This document shows positions 51,161 to 63,722 of a DNA stretch of 64,000 bases, piece by piece (position 1 is the first letter of the stretch; each line of letters opens with the position of its first letter). This DNA is from Halichoerus grypus (taxonomy: Eukaryota; Chordata; Mammalia; Carnivora; Phocidae): positions 7,440,001 to 7,504,000 of the forward strand of contig NC_135717.1 of the NCBI RefSeq assembly GCF_964656455.1, written 5' to 3'. The position numbers were made by a program, and so were the translations under genes. The notes beneath the pieces were generated by a model. That model saw only the letters and a list, made by a program, of their open reading frames with translations. It ran no database searches and had not been told where the DNA came from.

Positions 51161-53150
51161 TGGATAGACTCATTTTATTTTCACAATTCTGTTAAATACG
51201 TAACCAGTTTACAGTATTCCCCATGCTGTTCATCAAACATCCTTTAGTTTATCCTCACCCCATCTCTGGCTGGGGAGAGGGTCGAGTGGGGGTATCATAT
51301 CCTTGTCCCTCAGATTGATTAATGACAGACATCAGTGCGATTCTCGGGTTGATCTCTGCCCAGGAGCTGTAATGGTCCAAAAGGAGTGAAATGTATGCTG
51401 TAATTCACCGGGAGTGCGTTTAGCCCCACATTTACCATTTATCTGCCCTGGGTCAGAACCTCAAAGGAACTCAGGATCCTGGAGGAGAGCTCAGCGCCCA
51501 CCTGACAGGCTCTCTGGTGTGCTGACCCGCAGTCTGCTCTGATCCTGTTTCCACACAGGCACCAGCCTACCCTGACGCTGGCTTTGGTTGAAATGTTAGC
51601 AGTGCACGCTGGATGACTTCTCGGAAGCAGCTGGTGAGGTCACCCTAGGTTCTCTCTATGTTCGACACCCAGGGAGCTCCTGAAAACATTGCCAGTCGCT
51701 CCCGGCTGCCCTGTAGGTATCAGCCAGCCAGGGAGAGCCATCCCAAAGCAGACGTTCCCCTTGGATGAACCTGGCCGTGGTTGCAGCGAGAGGAAGCATC
51801 CGACTCACACGTGGTGCAGAGGTGGGGAGGGTGTGTCTGGGATCCCCCAGCTTGCCTGGGGAAAGTGTAGGCTGGCTGCAAGATTGGCTGTTTGGCCAGC
51901 GGTCCTGTGGACAGGTGGAGCCCCGAGGTGAATATCCACACCATTGGGGACACCAGAGTGCAGTTGGCGAGGAGCCCAGACCCAGTGTCAGGTCCACAGT
52001 AGCGTTACTGGGCGCTTGTAGTTTAGCAGCTGCTGGCCTGAAATCTTTGCTAAGTGTCATCCCATTGAATTCTGGCTCCAGCCTTGCAGTGGGCTGGGTG
52101 CACCTGTTCTTTCATCCTTATGACGTAACAGTCAGGAAACCGACACTGACGCTCGGAGAAGTTAAAGTTTTGCTTACTTCCTCCTCAGTGGCCAAGTGGT
52201 GGCCCTGCATGAGAACTCTGACCTGTGATAGTGTTGATAAGCTTTGGAGTCACTCACCTTTTTTTCTGTGCCTTCCAGAAAATTAACCCCTAGAGTCCGA
52301 GACAAGAAAAAGTGTGGGGCAGGTCTCCTGTGCTTCCTGGACAGCTTTGTCCCTGCCTCCCGTTCTCCCCTGCTGCCCTTCTGGCCCTCCACCCTCTCGG
52401 GCCTCACTCAGGTCTGGGCCAGAGGTGCTGGGCATTGCCCCAGCATTTTGAATGAAGAGAGCAGGTGCAGAACACCCAGCTCTGGGGGAGAAGAAGGATG
52501 TGTGACAGTCTCCGCAGTCTTCAGGGGGCCGTCCTCCTCCCCATTTGGGCCCTCATACCTCCACTGGACTCCCGAGGTGAGACCTCTGAGACCAGAGACC
52601 TCTCCCGACGGTGAGATACGGCCCTCCTGAGCCAGGCCAGGGCCCGGGGGTGTGGAATGCTCAGCCTCCACTGTGGCCAGAGGAGCTTAGTGCCTCCTGA
52701 GGCTCCCCATTCTGTCCTGGACCCACAGCCCGGTACAGGGGCCTCTCAATCCCAGGCTCCCGCTCCCTGACTCTCCCCTGACCACCTCCCATCTCCGGGG
52801 CCACTTCTGGAAACTCTTCCTTCCACCCAGACCACTCCCATTTCCTGGGGCTCCATGATCTTCATGATCAAGACTCAAGGGGAAGGGCACCCTGTCCCCT
52901 AAGTCCTTCTCTGTAGGTTGGAGGGCTGGCGGGGGTGGGGAGCATGAAATCCACAGGGACCTTGGGGTTGGAGGAAAGTGGAACATGTTTGTTGTGAGAT
53001 GGCAACACTCTAGTTCCTTCCATGCCCCCATTTATCTAGCTCTCCTCTCCTTCCTTGCCTCCCTTATGTGGTACTTTGTCATTTTTATCACCCCACCTGT
53101 CCTCTCCTGCCCTGGCCTGAGGCAGAAGACCATGATTCACAGGCACGGGT
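51161..53150. other. Intergenic
   Basis: Apart from a MIR-like relic at 52040 nothing is recognised; short open frames show no family features. Confidence 0.4.
52040..52180 (-). repeat. MIR-like relic
   Basis: GTGTCATCCCATTGAATTCT, TATGACGTAACAGTCAGGAA and GAAGTTAAAG resemble a decayed MIR. Confidence 0.4.
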
Positions 53151-53154
53151 GCAC

Positions 53155-53468
53155 TTCTTTTTTTTTTTTAATTAATTAATTAATTAATTTTTATTAAGAT
53201 TTTATTTATTTGACGGAGAGATACACAGCGAGAGGGGCACACAAGCAGGGGGAGTGGGAGAGGGAGAAGCAGGCCTCCCGCCGAGCAGGGAGCCCAATGT
53301 GGGGCTCGATTCCAGGACCCTGGGATCAGGACCTGAGCCGAAGGACTGAGCCACCCAGGCGCCCCCCCCCCCTTTTTAAAGTAAGCTCTACACCCAACGT
53401 TGGGCTCAAACTTACGATGCCAAGATCAAGAGTCGCAGGCTTTACCAACTGAGCCAGCCAGCTGCCCC
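53155..53468 (-). repeat. Two adjacent SINEs with an (AATT)n run
   Basis: TTAATTAATTAATTAATT precedes the first copy; GTGCACTTCTTT brackets the pair (53149 and 53473). Confidence 0.9.
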
Positions 53469-53934
53469 ACATGTGCACTTCTTTGAATTGTCAGAGGGGC
53501 TGCTGGGTATCTCTTCTCTCCCTGGCAGCCTGCACTTGGTGGGGAGCAAGGATACTCTAGAGAAGCCATGGGGGTAGTGGGGAGCACCTGGTTCTCTGCG
53601 AGGAAGGGGGGCTGGCAGGGCCAAGAGGCTGGGCTCTGTCTCAATAACAGGGGCAGGGTAGCACCTGTTACTTGTACCAGGCCAAGGGAGGGGCTGGGAC
53701 TGTGGGGGGCAGGGTTTGGGTCACTGACAGGGAGATGGATTAGCTTGAAGCATCTGGGGCTCTTTGGATTTAGGACAAGACCTCCCCCTCCTTTAGTTCA
53801 GCTGTGATATTATTCCCCTCCCTTCCTGGGCACCCCCACGATGTCTGCAGTGCTGGCCAACGAGATGCCCAGAAGTGAGAGCTGAAGGATTTCAGAAGAG
53901 GGGGAAGAAGTTATTTCCTGGCTGGGGATTTCTT

Positions 53935-54185
53935 TTGAAGTTACATTTTATTTATTTGAACTATTAGTGAATTCATAAAATTCCAAAGGTATAAAGTGCA
54001 AAGTCCCCTTCTTACCCCTGCCCCAGATACCCAGTTCTCATCCCTAGAAGCAGGAGTATCTATTGGTTGTGCATTGGGATTATTGGCAATAGATATCTTC
54101 TGCTCCCCCCCCCATATTTCCACGTAAATTGTAGCATCTTCTCTTTCTGCTCCACATTGCTACATAGACTTCTTCATTCTTCCTT
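53935..54185. repeat. Old LINE-like relic
   Basis: GTCCCCTTCTTACCCCTGCCC and the following segment resemble an ancient L1-type repeat; degenerate. Confidence 0.35.
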
Positions 54186-54196
54186 GTTTTCCTCCT

Positions 54197-54586
54197 TTTT
54201 TTTATTTTAAAAGATTTTATTTATTTATTTGAGAGGGAGAGAGAGAGACACCACGAGCAGGGTGGAGGGGGCTGAGGGAGAGGGAGAAGCAGACTTTCAC
54301 TGAGTGGGGAGCCCGACGCGGGGCTCAATCCCAGGACCCTGAGCTGAAGGCAGAAGCTTAGCCAACTGAGGCACCCATGTGCCCCGTTTTCCACCTTTAA
54401 AAAAATATTTATTTATTAGAGAGAGAGAGAGAGAGAGAGATATCGGGGGAGGGGCAGAAGGAGATAATCCCAAGCTGACTCCATGCTGAGGGTAGAGCTG
54501 ATGCCGGGCTTGATCTCCCGACCCTGAGGTCAAGACCTGAGCTGAAATCAAGAGTCAGACACTCAACAGAGACACCCAGGAGCTCC
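54197..54586 (-). repeat. Two carnivore SINEs, minus
   Basis: Copies 54197-54384 and 54396-54586; TTTTCCTCCTTT brackets the pair. Confidence 0.85.
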
Positions 54587-54909
54587 TGTTTTCCTCCTTT
54601 TTAATGAAAAGTTGCATACTTTACATTGCATGGACATTACTCAATTTAATTTGCCCCCCACTAAGGGATACTTAAATTGCTTTCAGTTTACTTGCTATTA
54701 TAAACTTTGTACATAAATCCGAAGTGGATCCTGGGATAAATTCCTAGACTTGTGTTGCTCCAGCAATGAAAGTTACAGGTTTCCTATAGTCTTGCCAACG
54801 CAGCCTGTTAGGTTTTTTCCTTTCCTTCTTCTTCTTCTTTTTTCCGCCCCGCCAAATTGTGGCTCATTTAAGAGGCACATGGTATTTCAGGATAGCTTTA
54901 ACTTGTATT

Positions 54910-55150
54910 TCTCTCTCTCTTTTTTTAAATTTTATTTTATTATGTTATTAGTCACCATACATCATTAGTTTTTGATGTAGTGATCTACACATCATTGTTT
55001 TCGTATAACACCCAGTGCTCCATGCAGTACGTGCCCTCCTTAATACCCATCACCAGGCTAACCCATCCCCCCGCCCCCTTCCCCTCTAACATCCTCAGTT
55101 TGTTTCTCAGAGTCCATAGTCTCTCATGGTTCATGTATTTCTCTTATTAT
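54910..55150 (-). mobile_element. Carnivore L1 3' end (young type), minus strand
   Basis: The plus strand shows a T-rich start, then CACCATACATCATTAG, TTTTTGATGTAGTGATC, ACACCCAGTGCTCCATGCAG and CCTTAATACCCATCACCAGG: the reverse complement of the carnivore L1 3' UTR. Confidence 0.75.
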
Positions 55151-55990
55151 GAGTGGCTTTCGGCATCTTTTCATTTGTTTAAGGGTCCTCATTTTTCTGA
55201 GTTGGATATTTAATTCATTTCTTTTCATTTTTTATTTATTGATGTAATTACTTACATGCTATGAATTTTCCTCTGAACATTGCTTTAGCTGTATCCCATA
55301 GCCTTTTGTGTGTTCTTCTCATTATTTCTATTTTCTAGATGCTCTGTAATTTGGGTTTATACCTCTGCTTTGTCTCAAGAGTTTTTAAGAAAGGGTTTTA
55401 AAATTCCAGGTGATAGGGTTTATTTTTTAATGGGTTTGTTATTAATTTCCAGACTTACTGCAGTAAGATCAGAGAATGTTGTCTGCTCTACCATATTCCA
55501 TTGAATCTAAAATGTTCAAGTTGTAAGATGTGTCATTATTTTATTTCTAAACTTTTTGATTTTGGAACTTTCTTTTCTAAGGCATGCATTCGATGCTGTA
55601 AGTTTCCCTTTAAGCACCGTTTCTGCTGCATCCCACAACTTTTGATAAGTTATGTTTTATTTCCATTAGTTAAGCATATTTTAAAGTTTCTCTTGAGGTT
55701 TCTTATTTGATTCGTGTGTTGTTTAGAAGTATGTTGTTAGATCTCCACATATGTTGGGATTTTTCCAGTTATCTTTCTGTTATTGATTTCTAGTTTAATT
55801 GCGTTTTGGTCTGAGAACAGACATTTATGGTTTCTATTTAAATTTGTTAACGTGTGTTTTATGGCCCACCATGTGGTCTATCTTGGTGAATGGTCCATGT
55901 GAGCTGGAGAAAAAAGAATTTGCTGTAATAGTCCAATCAACAATGTTTTATTTAAAACCCACTGGGCTAAATTCCCTGTAGTATAAAGTA
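55151..55990 (-). mobile_element. Older L1 ORF2 fragment, minus strand
   Basis: Plus-strand phrases GATTTCTAGTTTAATTGCG, TTTTGGTCTGAGAACAG and CACCATGTGGTCTATCTTGG are antisense L1 ORF2. It carries many stops and is non-functional. Confidence 0.7.
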
Positions 55991-56317
55991 TAAGAATAGT
56001 ACTGGACCTGGTAATATTTTTTAAAAATATGCATTCATTCACATCATCAAAGTAGAACTACATTATAAAAGCAGTTTCTAGGAAAGAAAAATGTTACATA
56101 AATGTTACCCAGAACAGTTAGTGATCCAACATTGTGCCCCACAAACTAAGTTTTCTAGGTCTCTATGTGTATAGTATATATTTTATCTTAGATTTTACTT
56201 CAAAATAAAATACACGGTTAAACAAATTCACTAAGACCACATACTATAGATACTTAAGATTGCAGTTAAAGAATAGTACTTAATAGTATTTTTTTTTAAC
56301 TTACAGAAAGAGTATCA

Positions 56318-56520
56318 TGCCTTTTTTTTTTTAAAATATTTTATTTATTTATTTGACAGAGAGACACAGTGAGAGAGGGAACACAAGCAGGGGGAGTGGG
56401 AGAGGGAGAAGCAAGCTCCCCGCAGAGCAGGGAGCCCGATGTGGGACTCGATCCCAGGACCCTGGGATCATGACCTGAGCCGAAGGCAGTTCCTTAACCG
56501 ACTGAGCCACCCAGGTGCCC
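56318..56520 (-). repeat. Carnivore SINE
   Basis: Flanked by ACTTAATAGTATTTT. Confidence 0.92.
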
Positions 56521-56787
56521 ACTTAATAGTATTTTAATTAAGTTTTATTTTAATAAATAAAACTGCTAAGCATACTTTTTAAGATCACCAACAAGGAAAA
56601 ACCAGTTTTGCTTTCTAAAACATTCCAGAGATTTGGGTGCAAAAGCATTTACCAACATGGTTCGAGTTGGAGGTTGATCTAGATATCAGGATCAAAAAAA
56701 ACCCCAAGAAAACCAAACCTCAAACTCAGCAAGAACTGAGGTCCTCCAAAGGCAAAAGGTAAATTGTGCATTAATTTCTTCTTCTTT

Positions 56788-57317
56788 TTTTTTAAATTTT
56801 TTTTTTTTAAAGATTTTATTTATTTATTTGAGAGAGAGAATGAGATAGAGAGAGAGCATGAGAGGGGGGAGGGTCAGAGGGAGAAGCAGACTCCCTGCTG
56901 AGCAGGGAGCCCGATGCGGGACTCGATCCTGGGACTCCAGGATCATGACCTGAGCCGAAGGCAGTCGCCCAACCAACTGAGCCACCCAGGCGCCCTTCTT
57001 CTTCTTTTTTTTAAGATCTTATTTTTAAGGGGGGCCCGAGTGGCTCAGTCAGTTAAGCGTCTGCCTTCGGCTCAGGTTATGATCCCAGGGTCCTGGGATC
57101 GAGCCTTGTGTCAGGCTCCCTGCTTAGTGGGGAGCCTGCTTCTCCCTCTGCCTCTGCCTGTGCTCTCTCTCTCTGCCAAATAAATAAACAAAATCTTAAA
57201 AAAAGAAGAAAAAAGATCTTATTTTTAAGTAATATCTACACCCAATGTGGGGCTCGGACCCACAACCCCGTGATCAAGAGTCGCATGCTCTACGGACTGA
57301 GCCAGCCAGGTACCCCA
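56788..57317. repeat. Three SINEs in a row, mixed strands
   Basis: 56788-56996 minus, 57030-57205 plus, 57214-57317 minus (short). AAGATCTTATTTTTAAG brackets the middle copy, which inserted into the short one. Confidence 0.9.
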
Positions 57318-58329
57318 CAAACAATGGTAGGAGAAAACATGTGCTTTACCGAAGTAACCTTTCCAACCAGAAACCAAACCAAACCAAACCAGAGCCGACT
57401 TTGGAAGCAGCAAGACTGTAACTCTTAGGAAGTAAAACCTGAGTGGCTGCTTATGGTCTCTGCTACTCAGCAAATGGTTCAGTGTCATTAGTTTGGTTCA
57501 GAGCTTCCATCATGATTTAGGGGAGTGTTTACCATTCAGTATTACCCTCTGTATTTACAGAAAACAACAGTTGTTCCTGGGCTGACCGTGTTGGGTCGGC
57601 TTGTGTTAACAGAATTTCCTGATACACCAGACTCTAGGAAGAAAACTGGATCAGAGAGAAATAAATGTCAGGGAAAGGTAAGTTTCAATTTCCCTGATTT
57701 GATATCACTTTGTTGAATCATCAAAGGAATCCTCAAGCTGATGTGGACTTCCTTATACTCAATCTTTAGAAATCAATTATCCTGTGAGAAATGTTTGTAC
57801 AAGCTTTCTGTGAGTTCTTTTTTTTTTTTTTTTTTTTTTTAAACCCCATCAATCCATAACTGGTGGCATTCATTTCTCTAACTTAATGTGAGCATTTCTC
57901 CTAAGGGGATAAATCCCATGCTTAAGTTTATTAGGATCTCTGTCCTCTTTAGGATCAGAAACAATAGCATATTAAGTCATATTGTGAGTAGAAACTGGCT
58001 CTAGCTCTCTCCCTCCCTCCCCCTGCTTCCTGTTCTCAAGCCGGAGTGTTTGCATTAAATCATAAAGCCTGTGATGAATTTGTAGAAACTGTATTAAAGC
58101 AGGGGTGATAAAATGAAATTGCCAATAAGAAAGTTAAAAACAGAACAGGAATGCCACTCTGTGATCTTAGGTTCCTAGTAGTGTGAGCTAAACACTTGGT
58201 TTTATTCTAGGACTCACTCTGCTGCATAAAACAAACAAGGAAGGAGAGAGAGAGACAGAGAGAGAGCGTGATTCATGGGAAAAATTTCACGTGGAATAAA
58301 CTTCACATGGAAAAAGAAGTTTCAAAAAA
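57318..58329. other. Intergenic, nothing recognised
   Basis: AT-rich DNA with a T run at 57819-57840 and a GAGA run near 58240. 55991-56317 and 63723-64000 are likewise without recognised features. Confidence 0.4.
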
Positions 58330-59715
58330 TATATTGAAAAACATTTTTCCCATGACGTTCCTATATCATAGACATACTACAGACATACATTTGACCGCCA
58401 AGGACATGAAAACATGCTCAACATCACTCATCATCAGGGATATGCAAATCAAAACCACAATGAGATCTCACCTCACACCTGTTAGAATGGCGATCCTCAA
58501 AAAGACAAGCAATAACAAGTGTTGACGAGGATGTAGAGAAAAAGGAACCCTTGTGCACTGTCAGTGGGAATGCAAACTGGTACAGTCACTATGGAAACAG
58601 TATGGAGGTTCCTCAAAAAATAAAAATTAGAACTGACATATGATCCAGCAATCCCACTTCTGGGGATTTATCAAAGGAAACAATAAACATTATCTTGAAA
58701 AGGTATCTGTACCCCGTGTTCACTGCAGCAGTATTTACAGTAGCCAAGAAATGGAAACAACCTGTGTCCATTAATGGATGAGTGGATAAGGAAAATGACA
58801 CCCCCACACACACACCCCGTTCAGCCATAGAAGGGAAGGAAATCCTGCCATTTGCAATAACTCGCCTGAACCTTCTGGCCATTATGCTAAGTGAAATAAC
58901 TCAGACAGAGAAAGACAGGTACCATATGATCTCACTTATATGTGGCATCTAAAAAAACTATCAAAACAAAACTGATCTCATTGATACAGAGAACAGATTG
59001 GTGGTTGCCAGAGGTGGGGGCTGGCGCTGGGTGAAATGAGTAAAGTGGGTTAAAAGATACAAACTTCCGGTTACAATATAAGTAAGTCCTGGAGATGTGA
59101 CTATGGTTAACGATGCTGTACTTCATATTTGAAAGTGGCTAAGAGAGTAGACCTTACGAGTTCTCATCACAAGAACGAAATTTGTTCAGCTAGGTGTAGG
59201 GATGGACTTTAACTACACTTATTGTGGTAATCATTTCACGATCTATATCCATATATCTATTTTGTGGGAGAAGCAGCCAATGCAATGGCTAGTCTTTACT
59301 GGAAAGAAGAAACTTAAAACAGCACGTTTTCAGTAAGTTAGTGCCAAGGCTCAGTGGGGCAACTGGTGGGGCCCCAGCTTGTCATGGGTTCCATAGCTAG
59401 GGCATCGCTGGGTCTCACTTTTGTGCAGCCAGAAGTGGATGATGGCAGTGTCGTCCTCCTCACGGATGCAGCCTACTCTTCACTTGTTGGTGAGAGATGG
59501 GGACTGAGTTAGGGTCTTCCTTGGTGCCCGAAGCTGCCTTTGGGGCTAGCATCTTGTATGGGTCCAGTCCCTTCTGTGTAGCCATCAAAACCTCTCCCTC
59601 TCCAGCCCAGTCGCCTGCCCGTCATCAGTATATACATAGACCAAATCATTATGTTGAACACTTGAAACTAATATAATGTTGTATGTCAATTATGTCTTAA
59701 TTACAAAACGCAACA
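58330..59715 (+). mobile_element. L1 ORF2 C-terminus and 3' UTR, plus strand, interrupted
   Basis: CATCAGGGATATGCAAATCA, AACCACAATGAGATCTCACC, GATCCAGCAATCCCACTTCT and CTAAGTGAAATAACTCAGAC are classic L1 3' sequence. The 3' UTR is split by a COX5B retrocopy and resumes at 59626 with AGTATATACATAGACC to CAATTATGTCTTAATTAC. Confidence 0.8.
59262..59625 (-). pseudogene. COX5B: COX5B processed pseudogene inserted in L1
   Basis: The minus strand reads fragments of cytochrome c oxidase subunit 5B: QATGLERE (from about 59620), KGLDPYKMLAPKAASGTKEDPN, then after small indels [34 protein letters not shown] and a stop at 59351-59353. 3' UTR-like sequence follows with GTAAAGACTAGCCATTGCAT. No introns; the 5' end is truncated; indels and an early stop (about 59465) break the frame. 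The parent is a nuclear-encoded mitochondrial respiratory-chain subunit. No poly(A) tail remains. Confidence 0.8.
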
Positions 59716-59842
59716 AAACAAATGTACTACAGAACACTTAAATAACCAACAAAAGCATACTGTTAAGATACTGAAAGCATCTTTGGAGACATTAAATATA
59801 TAGTGCCTATGAGGATAGGGTTGAACAATTTGTGTGTCTTTC

Positions 59843-60212
59843 TAAAAAGATTAATTTATTTGAGAGAGAGAGCAGGAGGGAAGGTGGGGGGGGGAGAGGG
59901 AGAGAGAGAATCATGAAGCAGACTCCCCACTGAGCATGGAGGCCATCAGAGGGCTCCATCCCAGGACCTTGAGATCATGACCTGAGCTGAAATCAAGAGT
60001 CCGCCGCTTAACTGACCAAGCCACCCAGGTGCCCCCGATTTGTGTTTTTTATAAGATTTTATTTATTTATTTGGGGTCACAGAGGGAGAGTGAGAGGGAG
60101 AAGCAGACTCCCAGCTGAGCAGGGAGCCCGACGTGGGGCTCGATCCCAGGACCCTGAGATCATGCCCCGAGGCGTAGGCAGACGCTTAACCGACTGAGCC
60201 ACCCAGGTGTCC
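59843..60212 (-). repeat. Two carnivore SINEs, minus
   Basis: 59843-60036 and 60050-60212; CGATTTGTGTTTTTT brackets the second copy. Confidence 0.9.
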
Positions 60213-60224
60213 CCCGATTTGTGT

Positions 60225-60655
60225 TTTTTAAATATAAATTTGTAAATGCCTTTTGTATATTACAGATACTAACCTCTTATCTGTCATCCACATTGCAAAA
60301 ATTTCCCCCAGTCTATTCTTTGTCTACTTTGTATTGTTTTGATATGTTACTTTTTTTATGTAATAGAAATGTGGAATTTTACTTTTGTACTTTTTGGGTT
60401 TCTCATTTTGACAGGCGGGGATACTCACCACTATACTAACGAGGAAGGAGCTAGGTTTCTCATTTTGGTTAAAATAATTTCCTCAGCTCTCAAGTTACAT
60501 GAAGAGCCTCCTAGATTTTTCTCTAGAGAGTTTTTTTCTTATGTTTTTGATTGAGTTTGCCTTAAAATTTAATGTTGTAAGATAAAGGTCTAACTATTTT
60601 CTGCTATGTGGATATTCAGTTGCATTATTAAATAAACCGCCTTTAAAAAATTTAT
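60225..60655 (-). mobile_element. L1-derived fragment, minus strand
   Basis: ACTAACCTCTTATCTGTCAT and CAAAAATTTCCCCCAGTCTA are the antisense of an L1 segment. It ends at the SINE at 60656. Confidence 0.5.
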
Positions 60656-60871
60656 TTTTATTTTTATTTTTTTAAAGATTTTTTTTTTTAAGATTTTATT
60701 TATTTGACAGAGAGAGACAGTGAGAGAGGGAACACAAGCAGGGGGAATGGGAGAGGGAGAAGCAGGCTTCCCGTGGAGCAGGGAGCCCAATGCAAGGTTT
60801 GATCCCAGGACCCTGGGATCATGACCTGGGCCGAAGGCAGATGCTTAACGACTGAGCCATCCAGGCGCCCC
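60656..60871 (-). repeat. Carnivore SINE
   Basis: TAAATAAACC on both sides; ends AGCCATCCAGGCGCCCC. Confidence 0.92.
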
Positions 60872-61257
60872 TAAATAAACCATCTTTTCATCTGAATTAA
60901 ATTCCACCTTTGTTGTATGTGAAAATGGTTGGATTTATTTCAGGCTTTTCCATTCTGTTTCATGCATGAGTCTATTGCTCATTCTTATCATAACATCATA
61001 CTGTTTGGATTACAGTCATTTTATGGTATGCTTTTAAAAACTTAAAAAATGTGGTTTTGGGTTTTGTTTTAATTTTCTGTTTTTGTTTTTTTGTTGTAGT
61101 AAATTTTAATATATGACAAGGCAAGCCTCCTCACAATTATTTTTCATAATTTTCCAGTATATCCTTAGACATTTATTCACCTACATGGACTTTAAAGTAA
61201 TTGTGTCCATGAAGAAAATTCAACCCTGTTGGGATCTTCATTAAAATTGCATTAAAT

Positions 61258-61447
61258 GGGGCGCCTGGGTGGCTCAGTCTGTTAAGCATCTGCTTTCAGC
61301 TCAGGTCATGATCCCAGGTTCATGGGATGGAGTTGGGCATGGGCTCCTTGCTCAGTGGGGAGTGTGCTTCTCCCTCTCCATCTGCCCCTCCCCCCTGCTC
61401 ATGCTCTCTCTCTTAAATAAATAAACAAAATCTTTTAAAAAATAAAA
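61258..61447 (+). repeat. Carnivore SINE
   Basis: AAATTGCATTAAA on both sides; inserted in L1. Confidence 0.93.
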
Positions 61448-61513
61448 TAAAATTGCATTAAAGGTAGACATTAATTTTGGGTGACTTGACATATTTTTGT
61501 TGTAAGTATCTTT

Positions 61514-61620
61514 TATTTATTTTATTTTTAAGTAATCTCTACACCCGACATGAGGCTCGAACCTACAACCCTGAGATCAAGAGTTGCGTGCTCTACTGAC
61601 TGAGCCAGCCAGGTACCCCA
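61514..61620 (-). repeat. Short carnivore SINE
   Basis: TTAAGTAATCTCTACACCCG to CTGAGCCAGCCAGGTACCCC. Confidence 0.85.
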
Positions 61621-61866
61621 TAAAAATCTTAATACCCACGATCTTGGTACTTCCTTTCCATTTGTTTAGATCTTGCCTTATACCTTTGAATAAAATCTTA
61701 CATGAGTTCTTCATTATTAAATCTGTTCCTAAATAGTTTTCCGTTTTGAGTTTCTATTGTGAATGGAAACATGTCTTCCAATTTCCATGTCTAGCTGATT
61801 ATTTATAGAATGGAGAAAATTATTTATTTTGTATTATAATCAGAAACCTTATCAAGGTCCCTTATC

Positions 61867-62172
61867 TTTTTTTTTTTTTAAGATTTTATTTTATTTACTT
61901 GACAGAGAGAACGCAGGGGGAGTGGGAGAGGGAGAAGCAGGCTCCCCACCAAGCAGGGAGCCCGACGCGGAGCTCGATCCCAGGACCCTGGGATCATGAC
62001 CTGAGCCGAAGGCAGACGCTTAACAACTGAGCCACCCAGACGCCCCAAGGTCTCTCATCTTTTTTAAAGATTTTCTTTTGAAGTAATCTCTGTGCTCAAT
62101 GTGGGGCTCAAACTCACAACTCCAAGACCAAGAGTCACACACTTTACTGACTGAGTCAGCCAGGTGCCCCGA
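61867..62172 (-). repeat. Two adjacent carnivore SINEs, minus
   Basis: 61867-62046 and a short copy 62060-62172; AAGGTC..TCTCAT phrases bracket them. Confidence 0.88.
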
Positions 62173-62509
62173 GGTCTCTCATTAATATAGTATTCCCCCC
62201 CCCTCCACTAGCATTTTTGGATTTTGAAATTACATAACAATTTCATTAGCCAAGATTGGGTCATTTAGCTTTTTTTATTGTTTATGCCCAGTATTTCTTT
62301 TTATTTTATTTTTTGTCTCATTACATTAGCTAAAACTCTCTAAACAATGTTGGGATAATAATGGCAATAGTGAGCATCTCTGTCTTGTTTTTGCTTTCAG
62401 TAATAATAGCTTGATTATTTGATTATTTTGAATGTGTTATGTTACTGTCTATCCCTAAGTTATTTTTGATTGAGTAATATATTATTCATATGAATGTGTG
62501 GAAAACACA

Positions 62510-62860
62510 CACACAATTAAAGAGCAATAATAAAAGAACATGCATGTACCCACTATCCAGCCTAGGAAATTGAACATCACATCCTTTAAGAACTCCCTAG
62601 ATGATTCTCACTGATTGCATACACCTCTTTCCTCCACGATAACTCTCCTGAATTTTATATTAATGATTACTTTTATTTTCTTCAGAGCATTGCTCTACAT
62701 GTGTGGAATCCTAATCAAAATATTGTTTAGATTAGCCTTTTGGAGTCAAACTGTATATAGTCTTCTGTGAATTGATTTTTTTTATTACCCCACTTTATTA
62801 CCCCACTTTAATATTACCCCACTTTAAGATGTGAAAGATCAATGTTCTACGAGTTCCCAC
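62510..62860. repeat. Old LINE-like relic
   Basis: CATGTACCCACTATCCAGCC, AACTCTCCTGAATTTTATAT and TCTTCTGTGAATTG resemble a common old L1-associated repeat. A short ATTACCCCACTTT triplication follows at 62784-62825. Confidence 0.4.
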
Positions 62861-63124
62861 CAGTACTAAAATTCTTTCCATTGCTGTCTTATCTCTTCTA
62901 CGAAGTGTCCAGAAACGGCATAAGGTGCTACCATCTCTGCTTCTCACACCATTTCCTGTGTTGGCACAGGACCCAGTATTGAAAGTAATTCCTTCCCATT
63001 GATAGTATTCGCTTCCTGTGCTTCCATGAGCATTTTGTCAAATCTCCTCAGTTCTGGGAGGACCCTCCCTCTCCCCACTTTTCAAACATAACTGCAGTGT
63101 TTAGTTTCTCTATTATAGGACTTT

Positions 63125-63255
63125 CCTCTCCACTCAGCAGGAGCCTACTTCTCCCTCTCCCTCTTACCCTCCCCCTACTCGTACTCTCTCTCTCACTCTC
63201 TTGTGCTGGTTCTCTCTCTCTAGAATAAATAACATCTTACCAAAAAAAAAAAAAA
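63125..63255 (+). repeat. 5'-truncated SINE 3' half
   Basis: CCACTCAGCAGGAGCCTACT, CT-rich run, then ATAAATAACATCTTACC and (A)n. Confidence 0.75.
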
Positions 63256-63311
63256 GAAAGGGAAAGACCCGCCAGGGGTTTGATCCTGTCTGCCAATGTC
63301 ACTGATGGCTC

Positions 63312-63722
63312 TTTTTTTTTTTTTTTTAAAGATTTTATTTATTTATTTGAGAGAGAGAGAGAATGAGAGACAGAGCATGAGAGGGGGGAGGGTCAGAGGG
63401 AGAAGCAGACTCCCTGCCAAGCAGGGTGCCCGATGCGGGACTCGATCCCGGGACTCCAGGATCATGACCTGAGCCGAAGGTAGTCGCTTAACCAACTGAG
63501 CCACCCAGGCGCCCCACTGATGGCTCTTTAAAAAAAAAATTTTTTTTAAGAGAAGGACAGAGGTGGGGGGAGGGGCCTAGGGAGAGGGAGAGAGAGAATC
63601 TTAAGCAGGCTGCACGCCCAGTGCAGGGCCCAACCCAGGGCTCAGTCTCATGGCCCTGAGATCACGACCTGAGCCGAAATCAAGAGTGGGATGCTTAACT
63701 GACTGAGCCACCCAGGCGCCTC
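63312..63722 (-). repeat. Two carnivore SINEs, minus
   Basis: 63312-63516 and 63530-63722; CACTGATGGCTCTT occurs before, between and (one change) after them. Confidence 0.92.

Larger units (their letters stand above)
60900..62500 (-). mobile_element. L1 ORF2 fragments, minus strand, split by SINEs
   Basis: AAATTGCATTAAA..GACTTGACATATTTTTG, AATAATGGCAATAGTGAGCA and CTCTGTCTTGTTTTTGC are antisense L1 ORF2 phrases. SINEs at 61258, 61514, 61867 and 62047 interrupt it. Confidence 0.6.
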
